A stretch of DNA of 64,000 nucleotides from Siphonodentalium dalli (Eukaryota > Mollusca > Scaphopoda > Gadilida > Siphonodentaliidae), in contig CP136061.1 of the NCBI GenBank assembly GCA_032622095.1, forward strand, positions 218,518,373 through 218,582,372. Direction: 5' to 3'. Positions 45,946 through 58,100 of this stretch are shown here, piece by piece (the first letter of the stretch is position 1; every line of letters starts with the position of its first letter). A model generated the notes under the pieces. The model did not search any database. It had not been told where the DNA came from and saw only the letters and a program-made list of their open reading frames with translations. Made by a program: the position numbers and the translations under genes.

Positions 45946-45951
45946 TTTATT
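45946..45951 (-). terminator. Poly(A) signal AATAAA of the - strand gene
   Basis: TTTATT on the + strand, about 157 bp past the stop at 46108-46110. Confidence 0.55.
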
Positions 45952-46107
45952 TCCAACATTAGAGTATTGTTATAACTGTGAGTTTGCAGTTACAGTGGAG
46001 ATATCCAGTCCCAGATTTCATCATTGTCATTAACAGTAAAATATCACATCTATAAACAAAAACAAACATAACAGATTTGTGAGGTAATACTATGTATGAT
46101 AATACTG

Positions 46108-46179
46108 CTATGATGGAGCAAATACACTCTTTCCTGCATTCAAGTAATTCGACCAGTTGCCGCTCATACATTTCGCCTC
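46108..46179 (-). CDS. Unknown gene, terminal exon
   Basis: Acceptor ATATTTCAG. Encodes EAKCMSGNWSNYLNAGKSVF then APS and TAG. Phase 0. Confidence 0.7.
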   Translation of the reverse strand, partial: EAKCMSGNWSNYLNAGKSVFAPS

Positions 46180-49100
46180 CTGAAATATAATGAGTAAGTA
46201 TAAGTAATTATTGGTTGGGTTTAACCCTTCCATGACTGGAGCTTTCTGAAATTTTGTAAAAACCCTGTGCCAATGCATTCTCTTATATATGTGAGTCTCC
46301 CATAGGGAGCCTCACATATATAAGAGAATATATTGGCCTAACTATTTACCTTGACCTTGTAAGCTTGCATATATAAAAGAATGCACTGGCACAAGATATT
46401 TAATGCTGCACCAGCTCAGCTCCCATCAAGAAAGGGTTAAATAGAGCCGTATAGTCTGATCAACTAACAATTATCGCAGGATAAGTTATCCTCGGATACA
46501 TTTCGGTTAGAATGGGAGATAGACAACTCGGAGCTATCTAAAGCAACGTCAAATCCTCAAGCATCAAATTAAACATAGGATTTGTTTCTTTTGTTTTTCT
46601 GTCCAGGGATGAAAATAAGTCAACATATAAATAGGCACACGCACACCAGTAAAGTTTGATACCCTGTGTTTTACAGTTTCCATCCCTGGACAGCTGGAAC
46701 TAGCTAGGAAATGGACATGAAATATTTTTAAACTGTTAACACTTACAGTAATGCCCTAAATAATCGACTCCTTAACCACAGCAGAATTGTGGGTAATTTT
46801 GGGTAACAGAGCTTTCCGATGAATGGCAACAAGCCATATTTCCGACTAAATCCTGAAAAATTACCCATAATCCTGCTGTGGTTAAGGAGTCGATTAGTTA
46901 GGGCATTACTTTACATGCAGATGGTTATGTATTTATTTTAGGTTACTTGTATGTACATATTTTATTGGCACTGCTGTGCCAACATTACTTTGTAAACCGT
47001 TTTAGAGCACACATGTGGTTCTACGGTTACAATTTGACACTTTAACCCTTGCTATACTAAACACTGAATGACGAGTAGTTCGCTTAGGAAATGTTCAGAT
47101 AATAAGTTCAACCAATGACCATAGGTCATTTGTTGAACTTATTAGAAAATTTTCCACCAATGAATATGAATTATTCTGCACTTGTATTATCTTTTCGTTT
47201 GGCAGAAGTCTGCTCATATATCCTTAATATCCCTCCAGATGAATACTAGCGTTCCATTGTATACTGCTGTAACTGAATGAGAGAATCCATTTAATATAGA
47301 AATAGTTAATGACATATCAAACAATTTGACTGTTTCTTCTTGGAGCAGCCTCATTATGAAGGCAATTGGAGGACATACTTTTTAATTTGCAGCTTATATT
47401 GGTCTGCCCTGCATCTATTTGGGCTATCAAGATCTAACTTCATTAGTGCTGAAACGGATATCCGGTTGACAACCGGCAACCGGTTGAACTACGATCAACC
47501 GGTTAACCGCTATGTAATACATACATGCAATGCCACTGATAAAAACTAATGTATTCAGGTCCTTAATCGGCATAGGCTGATAACAGTAGCTTTTAAACAA
47601 GGGTACTTTATCAATTTTGCTACAAACGTTATCACTCAGAGGGGTATACATTCGAAATTACGCGTATTAAAAGTCAAAATCTGGTGCCAGATCAAAAGTC
47701 TTTCCATGAATGGCAGATTACATAGTCTGGCATCGGCGGCTAAACATCAAAGATGCATGACGTCATCTTTGATGTTCCGATGTCCGGTAAAACATGTGCA
47801 CGGACGCCACTGGGTCATCGGCAAACATCAATACAATCGTTTTCACTGCAGTACGGCATGGTCATTTGACATCTACTCTTCGACTGACTACTTGTAGACA
47901 GTATCATGGATACCCAAGAAATTAGTAAATCAGATGTCTCGGCACATTTCAAAGAGAAATTGGCAGGATGCAAACTCTGAGAACCAACCCTATTTACATA
48001 CGCTCGGTCTATACTTCTAACATTACTGAGTTTGAGTAATCTCAGTCGATGAAGTTCAAATGAACTCGAATCAAAGTGGTGTTCCTGTGCAGTCGGACTT
48101 ATTTGCATACTAATGACTAATTCTCAGCATTTGATTGTCTTCTAACAGAAAACACTGTTTTCAGCAGGTTTTCAGCTGTTTTTTAAATTTTCATTTGTTA
48201 ACTTCTTCTCTAAAGTTCACAAACTTTATAATTGTGTTTATCGGTCGTCAGTCATCCTATCCATCTCAAATTGCCAAAGAACACCCAGCAGTTAAAATAC
48301 CTGAGTCACATGACTTAATAATCAATAATCGGCCAGTCTCGTAATCGCTATAATGGCAATAAAAAACTGCCGATATTTGCATGTATGAACATATGTATAT
48401 ACGTGTAGGTCACACAATATTCTTCCCAAAATAACAAGTCAGGTAGCAGTCGCAACTGCAGTACAAACAGGTCAAGCATGACACGTCTATTTATAAACAC
48501 TGCGAGTTTTAGTTCACTGTGTTATCTGCCAAGTTGTCAAAACGTGGCTTTGTGACGTTCGTGTTTGGTGATTTACATTCGTTTAATACAAGCTCTGTCT
48601 GTGTAAACATTACGCGAGTTTGCCATAAAGTTAATAATCAAATTATGCTGATATATTGGTACATATTATGGTGTAAATAATCAGTGTAAAGTCATAGGTT
48701 GAAAATAGCGGATAACCGGTTATGATCCGGTTACACGTCGCGGTTAACCGGCTACAAAAATAGGTCAACCGTTTCAGCACTAAACTTCATTGATATTGTG
48801 ATGCAAAGCAAATAGTAGATATAATTTATGTGAGAGATAAACATTAGCTAAATATTGAGAATAATGACTCACCATCACTTTGTTCTGGTTGGAAGAAAGG
48901 TCATTCATTGTCAGAGGCAAGTGAGGAAGTCGGACTGACGATGATGTGACTTGTCGCTTTATGAAAGGTCTTTGACCAGGTCTGAAAGCAATTATAACAT
49001 ATGAAGCTCCCAGGTTCATAGTTTGTGGATAGTGAGTGAAAGACCGTAAACATACAGTCTACTGTACACATGGAGTACACATAAATCAGGACTACATGAG

Positions 49101-52100
49101 ACCCCACTAAGTGAACTTTGGTTAGAAATGCCACAAAGTTGTTTACAACATACCAGATGATACTGGTATAGTGCTCGCTAATCCTCGCCACTCAAGATTT
49201 ATAAGCTGATAACTCCAATTTTATATGGAATCTTTATGAAATGCAATTTGAAACAAGCCAACAGACATATTATGCCACCGTGGTGGTGCACTTGTTATAG
49301 AATTGAATGTTGTAGCATGTTTACTTTCAGAACTGAACAGGAAAATCCTTTAGTGATTTAACTTGACAAACCTTGGTCTATGTGACGAGTCACTGCTCAG
49401 AATGGATGATCTTGATTTATGAGATGAAGCTGAAGTTTTACGGCTTGCTTCTTCCCGACTGTCTTGACCCAGTCCATCAGCATTGTCCTGTGTGGTTTCA
49501 GTAATGAATATCCTGTCCTCGTAATAGGATTCTTCAGGGTACGTTTCAGGTTCAGCTGGCTTGAACTGAAAATAAGTAACATTGGAGTATTTTATTTCTA
49601 AAGGTTATACTACATTAGTGTTTTCAGTTGCCCCTTTTTCACATAAATCGATATTGTATTAAGGAATTAAAGCAACACATAATGTTTATACTCCTAATTT
49701 TATTATACATTATAGCCCTTTAGTAAAAACAGCTTTAAAAATAAAGATATCTCAAATACCCTGAAATTTATGTGTGATTCAGGTGAAAAATAATAATTTT
49801 GAGTCGGCATACCTAGTTACCAGGAACTTCTGTCACTAGGAAATAAAATTTGTCCACGAACTGGGGCAGAGGTTGCTATTATACCCTAACAAAGATATGA
49901 GTGGTTATATCGGAGTCCATCTGTACCTGTCCATGGATGCAACTTTGTCCAAGCTTGTAATCCTACAATTCAGTCAATTGTTTTTTAAACTTGGCACAGA
50001 TGCAATTTTGTCCGAGCTTGTATTTATACATTTTTTTGGACAATTATTTTGAAACTTGGCACAGATATTTATCACTATGTGAACATGTGTACCTGCAATA
50101 ATGTGCAGTGGAGTTATCCCCCTTTTTCGACGTGCATAATTTTGTCTGAACTTGTTTTCCTTTTTTCGAAAAACAAATATGTTAATACGGCTACCCTTAG
50201 TGTTGCTCTATTACACTGAAGGGGTATCCTTAGTCCCACTCTAGTTATTTTTAGAACAATACAACATTTTATTTTATCCTATTTAGCGATATATGTGTAA
50301 CACTGGAATTTTCAAAGAAATTTGTGTTGTCGGAAGTCTTTCCATGAGCTGACAGAGCATCTTTAAAACAAAACAAAATGTGTTTTATTGTCGAAACAAG
50401 TTTATTTTGAGGCCATTGTATGATGAGCATGTTGCATGCATGCATGCATAGCAGAATTATGGGTAATTTTTCAGGATTTAGTCGGAAATATGGCTTGTTG
50501 CCATTCATCGGAAACTCTCTCTGATATTTCTGACTAAATCCTGAAAAATTACCCATAATTCTGCTATGTCAAGGAGTCGATTATTTAGGGCATTACCTAT
50601 CACAATACTATAATCAGCTTTCAAGAGAGTAGTTATGTGTGCTATTTATACCCCCCGCAACAAAGTTAGGGGGGGTATACTGGAATCAGCTTGTCCGTCC
50701 GTCCGTGGACACAAATTTGTCCGGAGTTTTTCTCAGTCGTTTTTTGATCAATTTCCGTGAAACTTGGCACAGATATTTAGTACCATGGGAACCTGTGCAC
50801 CTGCGATTATGACGTCTTTTTTTTTGCAACATGCATAATTTTGTCCGAGCTTTTATTCCTACATTTTTAGGTCAATATTTTTTAATCTTGGCACTTATAT
50901 TTAGTACCATGGGAACCTGTGCACCTGCGATTATGATGTCTGTCCGACTTTTTTTTGTTGAGTTATTCCCCTTTTTCGACTTCGAACATTTTCACAACTT
51001 GCATAATTTTGTCCGAGCTTTTATTCTTACATTTTTCGGTCAATAGGTTTGAGACTAGAGTTAGGGTTGTGCACCTGCAATGGGAACTGTTATTTTATTA
51101 TTTTAACTAAATGTCAGTATTTAATTAAATGTCAGGCATTTGTTTGCCCACAACTATGTTAAAATTAAATCTGGTAATAAACATACAGATCTATATATTA
51201 TCATATTTTAGTAGTGTTATTCGTGTGGGCTTGCTGGATAATTGTTATTATTACACACCTATTGCTATCTCTCGGTTGATTACCTTACTTCAGCCTTAGT
51301 TAAGTAAAGTAAACAGAAACACCAATATGAGCAAAGCTCTTTGTTTACGTATCAAGCCTGAGATTAGGCTAGCATCACCAAATTCACCCTCTAGTGACCT
51401 CATTCTGCTTTGGCCTCAACTGCTATGGGAAACCCAGAATCATATTGAAGTTCCCCAGTTGAAGTTGGTGACTTTCACCCATTAGTCACCTTGATTATGC
51501 AATTTAGGGGATATAGAAACTTCCCATATGGGAAAAAAGTAACTAAAAACAATGTTAATTTGAGACTATAGATATTTCCTAAAAGATGAGGCCTAAGTAG
51601 AATGAGGTCCCCAGAGGGTAAATTTGGTGATGCTAACCCGCTGTGCATGGTAACATCACTAAATTCACCCTCTGTGGACCTAATTCTTCAGATGACATAC
51701 ACACAAAACTCAGACTATGGATCTACTTCAGCCTGTGTGGTACTTTCACCCAAATTCACTAGCTAGAGCGATCCCCAATATATTGCTTGATATAATTGAC
51801 ATCATGCATGAAAACCCAACCGATGCTACAACAATAATTCAATTGTATTGTGTTGAGTAGATGACTAATTAGCATGGAAACCAAATAAACAATTATTTGA
51901 TACCATAGAATATTGGCTGCTGGTGTGTAATAAACACAGAACTACACAGGCATGTGAAGTAGGTGAACTTGATCGCACTTGTTTGTTATGCCTCTAGTTG
52001 CAACTCAGGTCTGATATCCTTCGTTGTAACATTGCGCCACAACAAACATGTGTGACAACGTTCACCACATTTATATGCCTGTGTAGTTCTGTCTATCTTA

Positions 52101-55100
52101 CCTAAAACATTATAGATAAGGCCAATATAAAAAAAATCACTATTTCCATCCCCTCCCAACCCTATTTTTAGTCCACTTCTTAAATTTTTGTTATTTGCAT
52201 ATCTGTTATGCCAATTTTTTTCTCATTCCTTAACTCTTTCATGACAGGAGCTGCGCTGGTGCAGCATTAAAGAAACTGCCAGTGCATTCACTTATATATG
52301 GGAGTCTCCCATAGGGAGCCTCGCATAAATAAGAGAATGCACTGGCTTACAAGATCAAGGCAAATATTGTTAGGCCAATGCATTCTCTTATATATGCGAG
52401 GCGCTCTATGGCAACTCGCATATATAAGAGAATGCATTGGCACAGGGTTTTCGCAAAAAAATCATCAAATTACATTTCAATGATCCATTAATCAGTCTAT
52501 TTTGATCAAATTGGACAATCTAAATCATCTTGTAATATATAAGATAGGATACTGCTTCAATATCTAGAACTGGCCATTTATGTTAGGAAGAATAAAATAT
52601 AAAAAATAAAATTCCCCCTCCCGCCCCATTTTTCTAAAGAAGTTGGATGTAAATCTAGCAATTTATTTATATTGGCCTAATCTAAAGAAAAGACATCAAG
52701 AACCTTCCCTATTTTGAACAGAAATAGAACTGAATAATCATCTAATAGGGAATCAGCTATTAAGGACTATTAATAAACTACCTGTTAACTATAGGTTAAT
52801 AGGAACAATTGGGCTTTCAGACGGGATTATTTGGAAGTATGGTAGGGTCAGAGTTTTATACTTACAAACTCGTAAGACCATATCTGAAAATCATCTCAAG
52901 ATCTCAGTAAATATGCAAACACAAGCTTAAAAAGGATAATGTAATTGTCAAAAAGAATATTGATCATATAAGGCTGATGTATGTTTTGCAATAATTCAAT
53001 TAGATTTTGTTTAATAAAAACAATGTACCATAGTTAAAATTATGAGCTGTGTGGTTTGTTAATCTAATGCAGTGTATGGTACAGTACTGGTTTGCTGAAT
53101 CGGAGCATGTGGTTGGTTAATCTAATACAGTGTATGGTGTCGGTACTGGTTTGCTGAATCGGAGCACGTGGTTGGTTAATCTAATACAGTGTATGGTGTC
53201 GGTACTGGTTTGCTGAATCGGAGCATGTGGTTTGTTAATCTAATGCAGTGTATGGTACAGTACTGGTTTGCTGAATCGGAGCATGTGGTTTGTTAATCTA
53301 ACGCAGTGTATGGTACAGTACTGGTTTGCTGAATCGGAGCATGTGGTTTGTTAATCTAATGCAGTGTATGGTGTCGGTACTGGTTTGCTGAATCGGAGCA
53401 TGTGGTTTGTTAATCTAATGCAGTGTATGGTACAGTACTGGTTTGCTGAATCGGAGCACGTGGTTTGTTAATCTAATGCAGTGCATGGTGTCGGTACTGG
53501 TTTGCTGAATCGGAGCATGTGGTTGGTTAATCTAATGCAGTGTATGGTGTCGGTACTGGTTTGCTGAATCGGAGCATGTGGTTTGTTAATCAAATGCAGT
53601 GTATGGTACAGTACTGGTTTGCTGAATCGGAGCACGTGGTTTGTTAATCTAATGCAGTGTATGGTGTCGGTACTGGTTTGCTGAATCGGAGCATGTGGTT
53701 GGTTAATCTAATGCAGTGTATGTTATCGGTACTGGTTTGCTGAATCGGAGCACGCGGTTGGTTAATCTAATGCAGTGTATGGTGTCGGTACTGGTTTGCT
53801 GAATTGGAGCATGTGGTTGGTTAAACTAATGCAGTGTATGGTACAGTACTGGTTTGCTGAATCGGAGCACGTGGTTTGTTAATCTAATGCAGTGTATGGT
53901 GTCGGTACTGGTTTGCTGAATCGGAGCATGTGGTTTGTTAATCAAATGCAGTGTATGGTACAGTACTGGTTTGCTGAATCGGAGCATGTGGTTTGTTAAT
54001 CAAATGCAGTGTATGGTACAGTACTGGTTTGCTGAATCGGAGCACGTGGTTTGTTAATCTAATGCAGTGTATGGTGTCGGTACTGGTTTGCTGAATCGGA
54101 GCATGTGGTTGGTTAATCTAATGCAGTGTATGGTGTCGGTACTGGTTTGCTGAATCGGAGCATGTGGTTTGTTAATCAAATGCAGTGTATGGTACAGTAC
54201 TGGTTTGCTGAATCGGAGCATGTGGTTGGTTAATCTAATGTAGTGTATGGTACAGTACTGGTTTGCTGAATCGGAGCATATGGTTTGTTAATCAAATGCA
54301 GTGTATGGTGTCGGTACTGGTTTGCTGAATCGGAGCATGTGGTTTGTTAATCAAATGCAGTGTATGGTACAGTACTGGTTTGCTGAATCGGAGCATGTGG
54401 TTGGTTAATCTAATGCAGTGTATGGTGTCGGTACTGGTTTGCTGAATCGGAGCATGTGGTTGGTTAATCTAATGCAGTGTATGGTTTCGGTACTGGTTTG
54501 CTGAATCGGAGCATGTGGTTGGTTAATCTAATACAGTGTATGGTGTCGGTACTGGTTTGCTGAATCGGAGCATGTGGTTGGTTAATCTAATGCAGTGTAT
54601 GGTGTCGGTACTGGTTTGCTGAATCGGAGCATGTGGTTTGTTAATCAAATGCAGTGTATGGTACAGTACTGGTTTGCTGAATCGGAGCACGTGGTTTGTT
54701 AATCTAATGCAGTGTATGGTGTCGGTACTGGTTTGCTGAATCGGAGCATGTGGTTGGTTAATCTAATACAGTGTATGGTACAGTACTGGTTTGCTGAATC
54801 GGAGCACGTGGTTTGTTAATCTAATGCAGTGTATGGTACAGTACTGGTTTGCTGAATCGGAGCATGTGGTTGATTAATCTAATGCAGTGTATGTTATCGG
54901 TACTGATTTGCTGAATTGGAGCATGTGGTTGGTTAATCTAATGCAGTGTATGGTATCGGTGCTGGTTTACTGAATCGGAGCAGAATTATGGGTAATATTT
55001 CAGGATTTTGTTGGAAATATGGCTTGTTGCCTTTCATCGGAAAGCTCTCTGTGAGAGCTTTCCGATGAATGGCAACAAGCCATATTTCCGACTAAATCCT

Positions 55101-58100
55101 GAAATATTACCCAAAATTCTGCTGTGGTTAAAGAGTCGATTATTTACAGCATTACTGCACATGTATTAAATATAGCAAATGTCATTCCAGTAAACCAACG
55201 AGGTCAAGGAAGGTAATTCTAACAAACAAGTAATTTGATTCATACAAGAATTTTACATTTTTGTACCATATATATCTGGCAATCTGCAAGTTATTTCATG
55301 GAAATCTGCAGCTGAACCTCTGGTCACAGAATTCTCTGAAGGCATATAATTTGCAGAGGATACGTTAATTGCACAATTTGCATGCATCATATGCCGGCTT
55401 GGAAGACCCTTATGATCAAGTGAATGGTCTACCATAACTTAAGAATCTGTCTTCAATTCTTGTCATGGATTGAGAGATAGCATTATTGTGTTAGCTACTT
55501 ACTAAGTCTTGCAAGTTTGATCCTTCCAGAGATAGCATCAGGTCATTTGCGTGGCCAGCCAGTATTCTGGAATATGACATTTTAAGAAAAGGTCAGTTTG
55601 AAACTTTAAAATGTGTGGAGAAAATGAATATTAGCTACCACCAGTTTTAAATACCGATACTAATTACCATTAATAATTGCTATAGATTACTATGCAGCAG
55701 GAAATGTAAAAGAGTTCTTTTAAGGTTGGCTGAATTGTTATAAATTACTTTAAACTCTTAAGATAATTAAGGATTTGCTGAAATCACAATTCAAAATCCA
55801 TTATCTCCCTGTCAAATTATAATGAAAGCGCTGCTTATAACTGCACAAAAAAGATGCCTAGGACCACAAAAGAATTCCCATATGAACGAAAAGTAAAAGA
55901 GAATAGTACCAACTTGTTTTTTTTAGAAAAACCAAACTGTACTTAATAGCAATTCAGCCAACAAAGCTTAAGTGTAAACCAATTACTCTTAGGCCTAATT
56001 TTACTATTAGCTAATAAATGTGAATTTGGCCTACAGTACTCCCATAGGACCCACCTGTTAGCAGCGGCAGTGTGAGTCATGGCCATCTGATGCATCTTAC
56101 GAAGTTTCTTCAAGAATATTTTTCTGTTCCTTTCCTTTTCTATAAGTGCTTCCTTTCTTGCAACCTGACAATGGAACACTGAGCTTAATGACTATGGCTT
56201 GAACATTCAAAAAAACAAGCTTCAATAGTTAACCTAACTCAAATTACACCTGATGAATACGGTTCCGATAACTCTGCCTGCCACCTGGGATTATTACCAT
56301 TGTGACAGCATGTACCATATGTACCTTGCAACTTTGCAGTAATGTCAGTGATTGTAATGTACTTTTGGCAAAGTTTCTATCAAATGATGGATCTTTAGTG
56401 CTATATTAATTTACTTCAATTTGAGCTGTTTTAGGAAAATCATTCAAAGTGGTTAACTAAGATCAATATAACTGACAACTAATTAATGCGAGTGTTGAAG
56501 ATTATACATCAAATATGGCGGAATTCCATAAAAAAAATCAAGACCCTCTGATTTTAATACTTACCTCTGAAGCATCTGGTAATTTCCGACTGAGATCTAT
56601 TGTGAAACATTGCATCTTTGGCATCTCCAACTGTGGAAAAGATGAAACTTAGTGAAGGAAGGATGAAGGAAGAAAAAATACATAGAGTGGTAGTTTAACA
56701 AAAAGGCTGTGACAAAGTGCTGTACTTAACACGCTTGCTAATTATACCCCCCAGGGGCGGATCCAGGAATTTTGAAAAGGGGGGGGCGCCATTAATATAG
56801 GCATAGCATCATCCGAGCCGCAAAGCGGCGATCGGGGGAGAGCACAAGAGGGACCCCCCCCCCCCCCCCCCTGTGGTAGATGGGGGCACGGGCGACCTCC
56901 CCCGGGATTTTTTTTTGGATCCTACATTCAAAACGACACGTTTTGCTGTGTCATGTGCCCATTGAAAAATCAATCGGATACTGATATTAAAATAACTAGA
57001 AAATGAATAATATTGAGTTACATATATAAATTTGATATGTTCCAATCTGGGTATGCACACATAAAACATAAATCTCAGTTTATGTAGCTTATATGGAGCT
57101 AGTGATAATTAAATTTACTCCGATCAATGGATGTATCGATATTATACTATACATCAGGACTGGGTACATGTGCATCACAAAATACTACGATTGTCGGACA
57201 ATTGGGACCTTGCTGGACGATTAATTGGGACCTTGTGCGATTGGGACCTTGGTCGATTTGGGTCCTTGTACGATTGGGACCTTGGGTCAGGACGATTGGG
57301 ACCTTAATAGTATACCGTTGTATGGCGTAGGCCTATATATAATTTCTTTACGACGATATAATGCTGTTCGATGGTTTGAAGTTCGATAGTACAACCTCCG
57401 TACTATCGAATGCTCAGACTATATATACGTTGTATACTATAGGCTTATCCCAAAGTGTAGCCATCTCATTTCTATTGCTACATGTACATGTATATATAGA
57501 TGGAATTGACATTTTGACACCACAGTTATAATTGCTATATCTATGTTTATATAAAAACTTATGGCGCCTAAATCTTGGCGCCTGGCCAGATATTTTCCGA
57601 CGCCCAGAAATAAAATGTGGACAGAATTATTTTGCTCTGCATGGCGAAAATATTCCACGCGGGGCGCGCACACGTCGCGCGGGATGTTGGTTTAGCCCTT
57701 GCATGGATATACATCCATTCACAATTGAAATAATTGTACTCGAGTCAGATTAATGTAAAACATGTAAACTGTTGTATATATTTGCATGTATGTTAGCAAT
57801 AAACTCGCTCAGAGACGAATAGCGCCCGGACACGTCCAAATATTCCTTGCTCTGGCGAAAAAAAGGGGGGGCGCGCGCCGAGGGCGCCGGATGGTAGATC
57901 CGCCCTTGCACGAGTTTGTTGTGACGCGATGGTAAAACGAGAACCAGAGGTTCGAGTTTTACCTCGCGTCATGACAAACGAGTGCAATAACATTAACATG
58001 TTCACAAAACTGTGTTGATCTATGTTTATTGCAAACCCTGAATATTGTAGCTTGTACTGTACTAAAATTTAGGTCTATATTGGTTATTTAATTGCACAAA

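Noticed and set aside
53050-54979. CRISPR-like array
   Set aside because: Units are directly adjacent without unique spacers and the context is a spliced eukaryotic gene, so this is a satellite.
56752-57908. Intact hAT insertion with target duplication
   Set aside because: Terminal motifs match, but the 8-bp flanks do not, so an intact insertion cannot be claimed.
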